Below, piece by piece: positions 9,040 through 16,941 of a DNA stretch of 64,000 bases. The stretch is from Halogeometricum sp. S1BR25-6 (GTDB taxonomy: Archaea > Halobacteriota > Halobacteria > Halobacteriales > Haloferacaceae), in NCBI RefSeq assembly GCF_031624495.1, contig NZ_JAMQOP010000001.1:806001-870000 (forward strand), in the 5' to 3' direction. The notes below the pieces were generated by a model. It worked only from the letters and a program-made list of their open reading frames with translations, had not been told where the DNA came from and ran no database searches. The first letter of the stretch is position 1. Every line of letters starts with the position of its first letter. The translations under genes and the position numbers were made by a program.

Positions 9040-9885
9040 TCAATGGAAGATGTGCCCCTCGCGCCGCCACGCCGTCCCCGACGGCCGGAGTCGCTCGGCC
9101 CGCCGCGTTCGCTCCCACGTCGCCACCGCGGCGACGACGGCGTCGAGAGCGTCGCCGTCGGCGTCCGCCACGGCCCGGTCCCGCACGGCAGGGGCGACGG
9201 AGACGCCGTCGAGGGCGGCGAGGGCTTCCAGATTCTCCGTCCGTCGCCGCCGGCCCGCCTCGTCGCTCGTCTTGTACCGCTCGCGGTGAGCGCCGAGGCG
9301 GTCCAGCGTCGCGGCGGGGTAGGCTTCGAGCGCCCACGGCAGGTCGGGGTCGGGGTCCTGCATCGGGAGGACGCGCGCCGCGTCGGCCTCGACGAGGGGT
9401 TTCAGCACGTCGCGGACGCCGTGGAACGTCTGCGCCTTCACGAAGAAGTGATAGGGAGAGGTGGCGCCGACCGCGCGGTCCGTCTCTCGTGGGTAGTACG
9501 TCCGGTCTCCTGCTCTCTCGGCGGCGCGTTCGCGCGCCCACGCCGAGAACTCGCTCGCGTCGGCGAACCCGTTCGGGAACCACCGGACAAACGCCGCCCA
9601 GTCGTCGACGCCCGCCGCGTCCAGCAGGAATGCAGGCAGACCGAACGAGAAGTCGAGACCGAAGGCGGTTCGTCCGCCGGCGTCGGCGAGAAACGACCGG
9701 AGCGCCGGCAGGACGGCCTCGCGGGCGGCGTCGGTTTCGAGGAGGTCCGGCGCGGCGATGCAGGATTCGACGTCGAGAGCGCCTTCGTCGGCCGTTCCGC
9801 GGGCGAGGTATATCGACTCGCCGGCGCGGCGGGCGCCGCTGAAGTCGACGCCGTAGACGGTCGTCGGCGGGTCGAATCCCGTCAT
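9040..9885 (-). CDS. DUF429 family protein (RNase H-like fold)
   Basis: 281 aa from the ATG at 9885, just before the conserved YGVDFSGARRAG; an upstream in-frame extension to 9948 looks less likely. The early Asp and the pattern of the first two beta strands fit the DUF429 family, predicted RNase H-fold nucleases or hydrolases of unknown substrate. No signal or membrane segment. It is divergent from the GNAT gene at 9986, so the ~100-base gap holds both promoters. Confidence 0.75.
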   Translation of the reverse strand: MTGFDPPTTVYGVDFSGARRAGESIYLARGTADEGALDVESCIAAPDLLETDAAREAVLPALRSFLADAGGRTAFGLDFSFGLPAFLLDAAGVDDWAAFVRWFPNGFADASEFSAWARERAAERAGDRTYYPRETDRAVGATSPYHFFVKAQTFHGVRDVLKPLVEADAARVLPMQDPDPDLPWALEAYPAATLDRLGAHRERYKTSDEAGRRRRTENLEALAALDGVSVAPAVRDRAVADADGDALDAVVAAVATWERTRRAERLRPSGTAWRREGHIFH

Positions 9886-9985
9886 ACGCGTCGGTCGGAT
9901 GCGAACGGAATAGTCTCCCCGTTCCGCGCCCGCCAATTCCGCCGTCACCGAGAGACGTTTTAGCTCCCCGCGCGGCCGTGTGAGT

Positions 9986-10666
9986 ATGAGCGACGAGGGA
10001 CGCGCGGCGGATGGCGGCGCGGCGGCCGAGGCGACGAGCGAGACGGCGGACTCGGGGGGGAGCGAAGCGGTTCGAATCCGTCCCGTCGACCCCGACGACG
10101 CCGCGGCGATTCGGGACCTCTACGCCCCGTTCGTCGAGGAGACGGCGGTGACATTCACGGAGCGGGTGCCGTCCGTCGAGGAGATGCGTCGGGAGATACG
10201 GGACAAGCGCGAAGCCGACGCTTACCCGTGGTACGTCGCCGAAATGGATGGAGACGGGAGTGCGGACGAAGGCGAGAATGGGGATGAGGGCGTCGTCGGC
10301 TACGCCTACGGGGGAAGCCTGCGCGAACGGGACGCCTACCAGTGGGCCGTCGAGACGTCCGTCTACGTCGACCCCGACGTACAGCGCGGCGGTATCGGGA
10401 GGACGCTGTACGAGCATCTGTTCGAGACGCTGCGGGCGCAGGGGTACGTCGCCGCCTATGCCGCCCTCGGGATGCCGAACCCCGAGAGCGTCGCGTTCCA
10501 CGAGGCGACCGGGTTCGACCATCTCGGGACGTTCCCCGAGGCGGGGTTCAAAGTCGGCGCGTGGCACGACGTCGAGTGGTACCGCCGGCCCCTCCGCGAG
10601 GCGCCCGCGGACCCCGACCCGCCGCGCCCCGTCTCCGCCGTCGACCCGGCGTTCGGGAGCGAGTGA
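9986..10666 (+). CDS. GNAT family N-acetyltransferase, phosphinothricin/methionine sulfoximine type
   Basis: 226 aa. After a ~30-residue acidic, Gly/Ala-rich N terminus, a GNAT domain starts with VRIRPVDPDDAAAIRDLY. The acetyl-CoA loop VQRGGIGRTLY is around residues 132-142, and the family ending FHEATGFDHLGTF...WHDVEWYRRPL is characteristic of Pat/Bar-like enzymes. It likely acetylates an amino acid analogue or small amine. An acidic insert of ~15 residues (GDGSADEGENGDEG) sits between core strands, a typical haloarchaeal loop expansion. Confidence 0.85.
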   Translation: MSDEGRAADGGAAAEATSETADSGGSEAVRIRPVDPDDAAAIRDLYAPFVEETAVTFTERVPSVEEMRREIRDKREADAYPWYVAEMDGDGSADEGENGDEGVVGYAYGGSLRERDAYQWAVETSVYVDPDVQRGGIGRTLYEHLFETLRAQGYVAAYAALGMPNPESVAFHEATGFDHLGTFPEAGFKVGAWHDVEWYRRPLREAPADPDPPRPVSAVDPAFGSE

Positions 10667-10758
10667 ACGGCCCCGGAACCCCTCACGAGGACCGCGACAC
10701 CGCGGCGAGGTGGGCCGAAGCCCGCGTGTTTATCATCGTGGCGAGGCTAGGTGGAGAC

Positions 10759-10917
10759 ATGCCTGCGACCCTCGAAGTGAAGTGTACGGATTCGGACTGC
10801 GAGATGGATATGTTCGAGATGCACTACACCTACGACATGCCCGACGATGTGGGCGTCGAGGACTTCGCCTGTCCGTACTGCCGAGGGACCGACTGCTTGG
10901 AAGCCATCGAACTATGA
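10759..10917 (+). CDS. Small C4 zinc-ribbon protein
   Basis: 52 aa; paired cysteines C9/C14 and C38/C41 flank a Tyr/Asp-rich loop, with a further C46. I recall a small haloarchaeal family of this kind (possibly DUF7559), function unknown. The stop codon overlaps the start of the next gene (ATGA, 4 bases), so the Hsp20-like protein is translationally coupled to it. Confidence 0.75.
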   Translation: MPATLEVKCTDSDCEMDMFEMHYTYDMPDDVGVEDFACPYCRGTDCLEAIEL

Positions 10918-11609
10918 GCGGGCTGAAGGAGTTCGGCGAGTCCGCCGCCCGGAGCGTTCTCGAACGCGTCGGCCGCGGCGTCGGCCGCGTCCAAGAGCGA
11001 AAGCCGCTCCCGAACGACGTCCTCGAGAGCGACGACGCCTACCTCGTGGTCTTCGACGCTCCCGGCGTCCAGCGCAGCGACGTACAAGTGCGCTTTCTGG
11101 ACGGCGAGGTGCAGGTCCAGATAGACCGCTTCCGCGACTTCCACGAGGGGTTCGAGATGCGCTTCCCCGGCCGCGGTCTGTCGCTCGACGGCAGCGCGGA
11201 ACTGCCCGACGACGCCGTCGTCGACGCCACGGGCGCCAGCGCGACGCTCGCAGCCAACGGGACGCTCCGCGTGGAGATTCCGAAGGACGAACGCGCGCAG
11301 GACGTCGCCGTCACCGACGAGGCCGACGTCTCCTCGTCCGATACCGACGCCACCGGAACGGAGGGGGCGAGCGAGGAGACGACGATGGGCGAGACGATGG
11401 CCCGCGGTGACACCGACGGCGAGACGGACCGCGGCGACGTCGGCACCCCGGAAGACGGCGACGGCCTCGACGCGACCGGTTCCTCGACGGACATCGACGC
11501 GACTGACGCCGCCGACGGGGTCGGGTCGACGGACTCGACCGGCGTGGGCGACGAGGACGAGGATGAGGACGACGACGAAGACGACAACACCGCCGGCCTC
11601 GACCGCTAA
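10914..11609 (+). CDS. Hsp20/alpha-crystallin-like protein with long acidic tail (GvpH-like)
   Basis: 231 aa. Residues about 35-125 form an alpha-crystallin-type beta sandwich (YLVVFDAPGVQRSDVQVRFL...LRVEIPKDE), as in small heat-shock proteins and gas-vesicle GvpH. The last ~105 residues are a disordered, Asp/Glu/Thr/Ser-rich low-complexity tail ending in a DEDEDEDDDEDD run. The ATG overlaps the stop of the zinc-ribbon gene, suggesting co-expression. No other gas-vesicle gene is nearby, so a general chaperone role is more likely than gas-vesicle assembly. Confidence 0.82.
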   Translation: MSGLKEFGESAARSVLERVGRGVGRVQERKPLPNDVLESDDAYLVVFDAPGVQRSDVQVRFLDGEVQVQIDRFRDFHEGFEMRFPGRGLSLDGSAELPDDAVVDATGASATLAANGTLRVEIPKDERAQDVAVTDEADVSSSDTDATGTEGASEETTMGETMARGDTDGETDRGDVGTPEDGDGLDATGSSTDIDATDAADGVGSTDSTGVGDEDEDEDDDEDDNTAGLDR

Positions 11610-11628
11610 CCAGTCCTAACCCCGCCGG

Positions 11629-12813
11629 TCAGTCGACGGTCATCCCCTCGACCACCTCGAACGCTTCACTTCCGTCGAACCGTCGCGGGTCGTACGCTTT
11701 TTCGACGCGCTCCCCGCCGAGCATCGCCGCCGCGACGGCCTCGCCCGACGCGGGCGCCCACATGAACCCGTGGCCGTGCCACCCGGTGGCGACGAAGACG
11801 TCCTCGACGACCTCGCCGAGCAACGGCTTTCTGTCCGGCGTCGCCGTGCAGAGGCCCGCCCACGCCCGCGACACCTCGGCGTCGTGGGTCGCCCGACGGT
11901 CGAGTACGTCCGTCGCCGCCTCGACGAACCAGTCGTCGCCCTCGCGGGACCACTCGTCCGGGTCGGCCTCGACCGCCTCGGTGCCGTCGCCGGCGAGGAG
12001 GCCCTCTGGGTGCGGGCGGAAGTATGCCCCCTCCGAGGCGTCGTAGCAGATGGGTCCGTCGTACGGCCGACGACTGACGAGGGCCTGCACCCGGTACGGT
12101 TTCGTCGCGAGAGGAACGCCGGCGTCCGCGAGCACTCGCTTCGTGTGCGCGCCCGCGGCGACGAGCACCGAGTCGTACCGCTCGGTCACCACGCCGTCCG
12201 GGCGGACGACGCCCGGCGGGTCGGTCCGGACGCCCACCGCCTCGCCCGTCCGAATCTCGACGCCCGCCGCGCGGGCGCGGGCGGCCGCCATCGAGACGTA
12301 GGAGGCCGGGTCGGTCCACATCGCGTCGGCGGCGACGGCGGCCGTCCCCACGTCGTCGGTCCGGAGGGCGTCGCCGAATCGGTCTCGAAGACCAGCGCCG
12401 TCCGTCGTCGTCACGTCGCGGCCGTGGGCGCGCATCCGTTCGGCCGTCTCGGCGACGGCCTCGCCGGTCCGGTCGTCGTCGGCGCGGGCGAGGAAGACGT
12501 ACGGGCAGGGCGTCGCGGAGAAGCCGGTCGCCTCGTCGCCGGCGAACGCGCGGAATCGGGCGAGGGCGCGCGCGGCCATCCGGACGTCCACGTCCTCGGC
12601 GTAGGCGTCGTAGAGGATGCCGGCGGCGCGCGAGGAGGACCCGGCGCCGACGGCGTCGCCGCGTTCGTACACCGTCACCGACGCGCCCGCCTCCGCGAGG
12701 TCGGCCGCGGCCGTGAGTCCGACCGCGCCCGCGCCGACGACGGCGACTCGCTCGCCCGACCCATCCGGAATCCCGAACGGCCGCGCGAAGTCGTCTTCTC
12801 CCTCTCCGCTCAT
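11629..12813 (-). CDS. FAD-dependent oxidoreductase, D-amino-acid/glycine oxidase family
   Basis: 394 aa. The Rossmann dinucleotide motif VAVVGAGAVGL is at residues 23-33, followed by GAGSSSRAAGI as in DAO-type flavoproteins. The C-terminal GxHGxGFMWAP-like segment (residues ~355-370) closes the FAD site. It should oxidise a secondary or primary amine (sarcosine, glycine, D-amino acid or similar). The start codon overlaps the stop of the creatininase gene upstream (ATGA), so the two formed one operon. Confidence 0.85.
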   Translation of the reverse strand: MSGEGEDDFARPFGIPDGSGERVAVVGAGAVGLTAAADLAEAGASVTVYERGDAVGAGSSSRAAGILYDAYAEDVDVRMAARALARFRAFAGDEATGFSATPCPYVFLARADDDRTGEAVAETAERMRAHGRDVTTTDGAGLRDRFGDALRTDDVGTAAVAADAMWTDPASYVSMAAARARAAGVEIRTGEAVGVRTDPPGVVRPDGVVTERYDSVLVAAGAHTKRVLADAGVPLATKPYRVQALVSRRPYDGPICYDASEGAYFRPHPEGLLAGDGTEAVEADPDEWSREGDDWFVEAATDVLDRRATHDAEVSRAWAGLCTATPDRKPLLGEVVEDVFVATGWHGHGFMWAPASGEAVAAAMLGGERVEKAYDPRRFDGSEAFEVVEGMTVD

Positions 12814-13584
12814 CGGTGCTCCGCCGGCAGCAGCGACTCGAACGGCCGCTCGGTCAGCCAGTCGATGAGCGTCTCCAGGTCCGCCTCAGCCTCCGAGAGC
12901 AGGCGCTCTCCGGCCTCGGCGGACGCGCGGGTGGGCCGGCCGACGGCGCCGCTCTCGGTGAACTCCGCGGCGTCGACGGGGAGCGACGCGCCCGCGACGG
13001 TCGTTCCCCACGAGTCCGCGCCCCCCTTCTTCCGCCGCCGCGAGGGCGTCCTCGCGGACGAGTTCGGGCGCGGCCGCGTAGACCATGCTCGTCTCCATCT
13101 CGTCGGCGTGCCCGATTCCCTCGGTTCCGAACAGTTCCTCGGCCGTCTCGTCGAGGTTGGACCACCAGTTCCACGGAACGACGAACGCCGTCTCCTCGCT
13201 CCGAAGGCGGCGCGCGGCGCGTTCGAGGGCGTCGTCGTTGCCGCCGTGACCGTTGACGACGACGACCTTCCGGACGCCGTGGGTCGCGAGGCTCTCGACG
13301 GTCTCCTCGACGTACGCCGCGAACGTCTCCGACGAGACGGTGAGCGTCCCGTCGAACTGCAGATGGTGGCTGCTGACCCCGACCGGAATCGGCGGGAGGA
13401 CGACGGCGTCCGCGCGGTCGACCGACTCGGCGACGGTGCGGGCGGCGAGGTAGTCTGTTCCCAGCGGCAGCGCCGGTCCGTGCTGCTCTATCGCGCCGGT
13501 CGGCAGGACGGCGACCGAGGCGTCCTCGAACCGCTCGCCGGCCGTCGTCGTCGTGTGTTCGTGGAGGTGCGGCGAATGTTTCAT
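12810..13584 (-). pseudogene. Creatininase family amidohydrolase, frameshifted at a C6 run
   Basis: Metal-dependent creatininase-fold hydrolase of about 257 aa if read across one frameshift. N-terminal family motifs are intact (TGAIEQHGPALPLGTD, VNGHGGN, HADEMETSM). After residue ~186 the frame turns into Arg-rich nonsense. The expected C terminus (GGADSWGTTVAGAS, then an acidic tail) is in another frame. Dropping one base from the C run at 13021-13026 restores a continuous reading frame that ends in the ATGA overlap with the FAD-oxidoreductase. It is either a genuine one-base insertion or a homopolymer sequencing error. Start chosen at the ATG before KHSPHLHEHT; an in-frame start at 13611 also exists. 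Confidence 0.8.
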
Positions 13585-13662
13585 CGTAGTCGTCGCTCGT
13601 CGGCGGGACACTTAGGCGCTTAGCAGTCGGTGAGGCGAAGAACGGAGCGGGGGAGGCCGGCG

Positions 13663-14445
13663 CTACTCCGAGAACTTCTCGACGCCGCGGGCGGGGTAGC
13701 CGACGACGATGTCGGCGCCCGCCTCCTTTATCGAGGAGACGCGGTCGCGGACCGTCTCGACGTCGCCGACGAGGGCGTAGTCGCGGACGGCCTTCCCGAG
13801 CACTTCGCGGGCGCGGCCCTCGGCGCGGGCGTCCGTCGCCGCGTCGGTCGGGAGCGCCTTCGCCACGGGCCGGCGCCGGGCGGCGTAGGCGCCGACGCCG
13901 TCCAGAATCTCGTCTTCGTCGTCGGCGAGCACCGTCGGCGCGTAGACGGCGATTTCGCCGTCGTACCCCGTCGCGCGGAGCGCGCGGAGGTCCGTCTCCG
14001 TCGACCGCGAGAGCAGTTCGTACTGCGTGCCGCCGGCGGCGAGGGCGACGCGTTCGACGCCCTCGGTGCCGACCCACGCCTCCGGCGCGCGTTCGAGGCC
14101 GGCGGCGAGGCGCGGTGCGACGGCGCGGCGACGTTCCTCTTCGGAGAGGTAGGCGGCGTGGCCGGCGACGAAGACGCGGCGGACCCCCTCGGGCACCCAG
14201 TTCCAAAGGTCGTCGTCTCCCGTGGGGTCGAAGCCGTCCGCGCGGACGGGCATCGTGAGACGAACCTCGCGGTCGGCCGCGAGTTCTCGAAGCACCTCGG
14301 CGTCCGGGAGGTGCTCGCGCCCCTCGTAGTCGACGGCGACGGTGTCGAACGGCGTGTCGAGGGCCGCCCGCACGTCGCACTCTTTCGGCTTCAGGGCCAC
14401 GGCGTCGAGACCCGTCTGCGAGACGGCGCACTCACCGGTCAACAT
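13663..14445 (-). CDS. Conserved haloarchaeal protein resembling luciferase-like (F420-type) TIM barrels
   Basis: 260 aa, no signal or membrane segment. The C-terminal part (AREVLGKAVRDYALVGDVETVRDRV..., then EAGADIVVGYPARG) looks like the final helix and strand of luciferase-like monooxygenases, where the segment gates cofactor binding. The N terminus (GLDAVALKPKECDV) is unlike classical members, and the length is short of the usual 300-340 aa. I recall haloarchaeal proteins of this type as a DUF family (possibly DUF7388). Enzymatic activity is not established. Confidence 0.7.
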   Translation of the reverse strand: MLTGECAVSQTGLDAVALKPKECDVRAALDTPFDTVAVDYEGREHLPDAEVLRELAADREVRLTMPVRADGFDPTGDDDLWNWVPEGVRRVFVAGHAAYLSEEERRRAVAPRLAAGLERAPEAWVGTEGVERVALAAGGTQYELLSRSTETDLRALRATGYDGEIAVYAPTVLADDEDEILDGVGAYAARRRPVAKALPTDAATDARAEGRAREVLGKAVRDYALVGDVETVRDRVSSIKEAGADIVVGYPARGVEKFSE

Positions 14446-14602
14446 CGTGTATCACTACTCACGTGAGGAAGGTTATCGTCGTCGCGGAACGCGATCCATC
14501 GTCTGTGCGACCATGTGACCCCTCGTTACCGACGGGACGGCATAAACGCGTCGTTCAGGGCCACTTCTTGCCTGCGGGGGACGGTCGAGCGGATGGGCGA
14601 CG

Positions 14603-15202
14603 TTACAGTGGGAGTTCGGCGTCCGGGTCGACCACCCGGTCGGGTTCGGCCGGCGCCTCCCAGTCGGTGGCGAGTTCGAGCAGTTGGACGAGCATCCGCC
14701 CCGTCGCCCCCCAGACGGTGTAGCCGTCGACGTGGAAAAAGTGGATGCGGTGGTCGCCGTACTTCGGGTGCATCCGCTGTTCGGACTCGTAGTTGTCCAG
14801 GTTCGTCAGGTCCGACTCCGCGAGGACGGCTATCTCGGCCACCTCGCGTTCGTCGGGGTCGTACTTCCGGTCGGGGACGCGCGCGACGAACGGCGTCACG
14901 GAGTAGTCGGTGACGGTACCGATGTCGTCGAGTCGGCCGAAGAACTCTACCTCGTCGCGGAGGAGGCCTATCTCCTCGTACGCCTCGCGGAGCGCCGTCT
15001 CGCGCAGGTCCTCGTCGCTCGGTTCGCGCCCGCCGCCGGGGAAACTCATCTGGCCGGGGTGCTCGCCGAGGTGGTCCGCGCGCTTCGTGAACAGGACGTG
15101 GTCCTCGCCGCCGCGGACGAGGACGGGGGCGACGACCGCCGCCTGCCGGTTCGCGTCCGCTATCGTCTCGGCGCCGTGCGACGACACCCGCGAGAGGTCC
15201 AT
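14603..15202 (-). CDS. NUDIX hydrolase, CoA-pyrophosphatase type
   Basis: 199 aa. The Nudix box G-x5-E-x7-REuxEExGu is complete at residues 58-80 (REAYEEIGL core), preceded by GQMSFPGG, a signature of the NudL/CoAse subgroup that cleaves CoA, acyl-CoA or related pyrophosphates. The C terminus (IHFFHVDGYTVWGATGRML) is also typical of this subgroup. Cytosolic housecleaning role. It stands alone between divergent or convergent neighbours. Confidence 0.88.
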   Translation of the reverse strand: MDLSRVSSHGAETIADANRQAAVVAPVLVRGGEDHVLFTKRADHLGEHPGQMSFPGGGREPSDEDLRETALREAYEEIGLLRDEVEFFGRLDDIGTVTDYSVTPFVARVPDRKYDPDEREVAEIAVLAESDLTNLDNYESEQRMHPKYGDHRIHFFHVDGYTVWGATGRMLVQLLELATDWEAPAEPDRVVDPDAELPL

Positions 15203-15285
15203 GTTGGTTCGAACCGTCGGAGGCGCTTAGCCTTAGCTCTCGCGGCGAGCGGACGTCTGTGTGGATCAAACGGGACAGTCAGTCG

Positions 15286-15777
15286 TCAGTCGAGCGCCGC
15301 CTCCAACCGCGCGCGGACCGTTTCGACGGTCGCCGCCGCGTCCGCGTCGCCGGGCGCCCACAGTTCCGCGTCGTACGCCACGTCGAGCAGGCGCTCGATT
15401 CGGGCCTCGTCGCCCGCCCTGACGGCCGCCTCGCTATCCCGTCGCAGGCGGGCGGCGGCGGCGTCGGCGGCCGACCCGCGGTCGACCGTTCTCCGGTCAA
15501 CGTCGAGGATGTGCGGCAGGTCCTCGGCGTTCGCCGGGAGCGACGGGAACGCCGCCGGACCGGGGACGAGAAGTGCGACGCCGTCGCGGTCGTACGCGAC
15601 GAGGTAGTACTCGCGGACCGCGTCCTCAACCGCCGCCGACAGCGCCGCCGCGTCGGCGTCCCGCCCCTGCTTGAACGCGAGTTCGTCGAGTGCGCGCCCG
15701 AGTTCCGCCCGTGAGAGCGCGCCGAAGAGGTCGACGACGCCCGCGAGGTCGTCGTACAGCGCTTCGGCGTCGGTCAC
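15286..15777 (-). CDS. Conserved haloarchaeal protein of unknown function (DUF7109-like)
   Basis: 163 aa from a GTG that overlaps the stop of the upstream glycosyltransferase gene (GTGA, 4 bases). The N terminus (DDLAGVVDLFGALSRAELGRAL) is helical. Residues 50-95 contain a hydrophobic strand pair (VREYYLVAYDRDGVALLVPGP), and the rest is Ala/Asp-rich helix. I recall this as a haloarchaeal DUF family; the number is not verified. Tight coupling suggests it acts with, or regulates, the glycosyltransferase. Confidence 0.72.
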   Translation of the reverse strand: MTDAEALYDDLAGVVDLFGALSRAELGRALDELAFKQGRDADAAALSAAVEDAVREYYLVAYDRDGVALLVPGPAAFPSLPANAEDLPHILDVDRRTVDRGSAADAAAARLRRDSEAAVRAGDEARIERLLDVAYDAELWAPGDADAAATVETVRARLEAALD

Positions 15778-16871
15778 GACGACACCTCCTCGGCGTCTCG
15801 CTCGGCGGCGCCGACCACGTCCGCGGGGTCGAACGGCGCGTCCGACCACGCGGGTAACCGCCGGTCCTCGCCCTCGGGTTCGACCACCGCGTCGGCGTAG
15901 GCGGCCACCTGTTCTCGCTCGCCCGCCCGGTCGAACGCGAAGTCGTTGAACGCCGCGTCGGCGGCGTACTGGTCGACTAATCGGAGCGCCGCCTCGCGGT
16001 AGCGGGCGGGGAGCGTCTCGAAGTCGGGGACGACGCCGCGGTCCGCGAGCGTCCGGAACAGCGTCTTGCCGACCGACTCGCTCATATCGGAGAGCCCGGT
16101 CGGCCCGGAGACGGCGCGGTGGTCGTGTTCGTAGGCGCCGAGGTCGACCTGCGCCGTCCCGTCGAAGCCGACGGCGTCGAACGCGCCGCCGAGGACGCCG
16201 ACTTCGAGCCCCCACGACCGCGGCGCGCGGAGCGACCGGGCCACGTCGCTCGTCGCGGCGAACTCGCCGGAGAGCGCGTACCGGAAGGCGTCGAGGTAGT
16301 CGACGACGGGGGCGCGCGTCTCGTCGGCCAGCGCGCGGACCAGCGGCGCGTAGAACAGGCGGAACAGCCGACCGTACAGGCGGCCGTCCTCGACGCGGGC
16401 GTAGTAGCCCTTCGAGAAGCCGTAGCCGTTCGCGAGGGGGAAGAGCAGGCGGGGGACGTACGAGCGGTCGTACGTCTTCGTGTCGGCGTCGTGGACGACG
16501 ACGAACTCCTCCTCGGCGGCGCGCCCGAGCGCCAACCACACGTCGCGTCCCTTCCCGCGGACCCCGCTCAACCCCTCCGCGCCGAGCAGGTCAGAGACGC
16601 GCGGGCCGTCGCACCACAGCACTTCGAGCGGCAGGTCGTACTCCGAGAGCCACTCGCGGAACGGCCCGACGCGTTCGGCCGGCGCGCGAAGCGGGACGAC
16701 CACGCGGGCGGGGTCGACGCGTTCGAGGGTCGAGAGGACGCGGTTGGCCGCCAGCCCCGCGTACTCGCGTTCGGTCATCGGGACGACCACCGCCGTCCGC
16801 GCCGTCGGCGCGTCGGGCGTCGGGTCCGAGAGGTCGTGAAGCGTCGTCACCCGCTCCTGCACGTACTCCAT
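15774..16871 (-). CDS. GT81-like glycosyltransferase, related to glucosyl-3-phosphoglycerate synthase
   Basis: 365 aa. A GT-A fold is indicated by TAVVVPMTEREY near the N terminus and the metal-binding DAD motif in VVHDADTKTY (residues ~125-135), followed by YVPRLLFPLANGYGFSKGYY, typical of the GpgS/MpgS family. That family transfers glucose or mannose to 3-phosphoglycerate on the way to glucosylglycerate compatible solutes. No cognate phosphatase (gpgP) is adjacent, so the acceptor is uncertain. The ATG at 16871 is preferred over an in-frame extension to 16925. Confidence 0.78.
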   Translation of the reverse strand: MEYVQERVTTLHDLSDPTPDAPTARTAVVVPMTEREYAGLAANRVLSTLERVDPARVVVPLRAPAERVGPFREWLSEYDLPLEVLWCDGPRVSDLLGAEGLSGVRGKGRDVWLALGRAAEEEFVVVHDADTKTYDRSYVPRLLFPLANGYGFSKGYYARVEDGRLYGRLFRLFYAPLVRALADETRAPVVDYLDAFRYALSGEFAATSDVARSLRAPRSWGLEVGVLGGAFDAVGFDGTAQVDLGAYEHDHRAVSGPTGLSDMSESVGKTLFRTLADRGVVPDFETLPARYREAALRLVDQYAADAAFNDFAFDRAGEREQVAAYADAVVEPEGEDRRLPAWSDAPFDPADVVGAAERDAEEVSS

Positions 16872-16941
16872 CGAGCGACAGTGAGGACTGCCGAAGGAAA
16901 AGGGGGCGGGTCGGGGAACCCCCACGCCCGCGGGGGAGCGG

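Noticed and set aside
10064-10084. GGTTCGAATCC, like the T-loop of a tRNA
   Set aside because: It lies inside the GNAT gene, where it encodes AVRIRP, and no acceptor stem or anticodon arm surrounds it.
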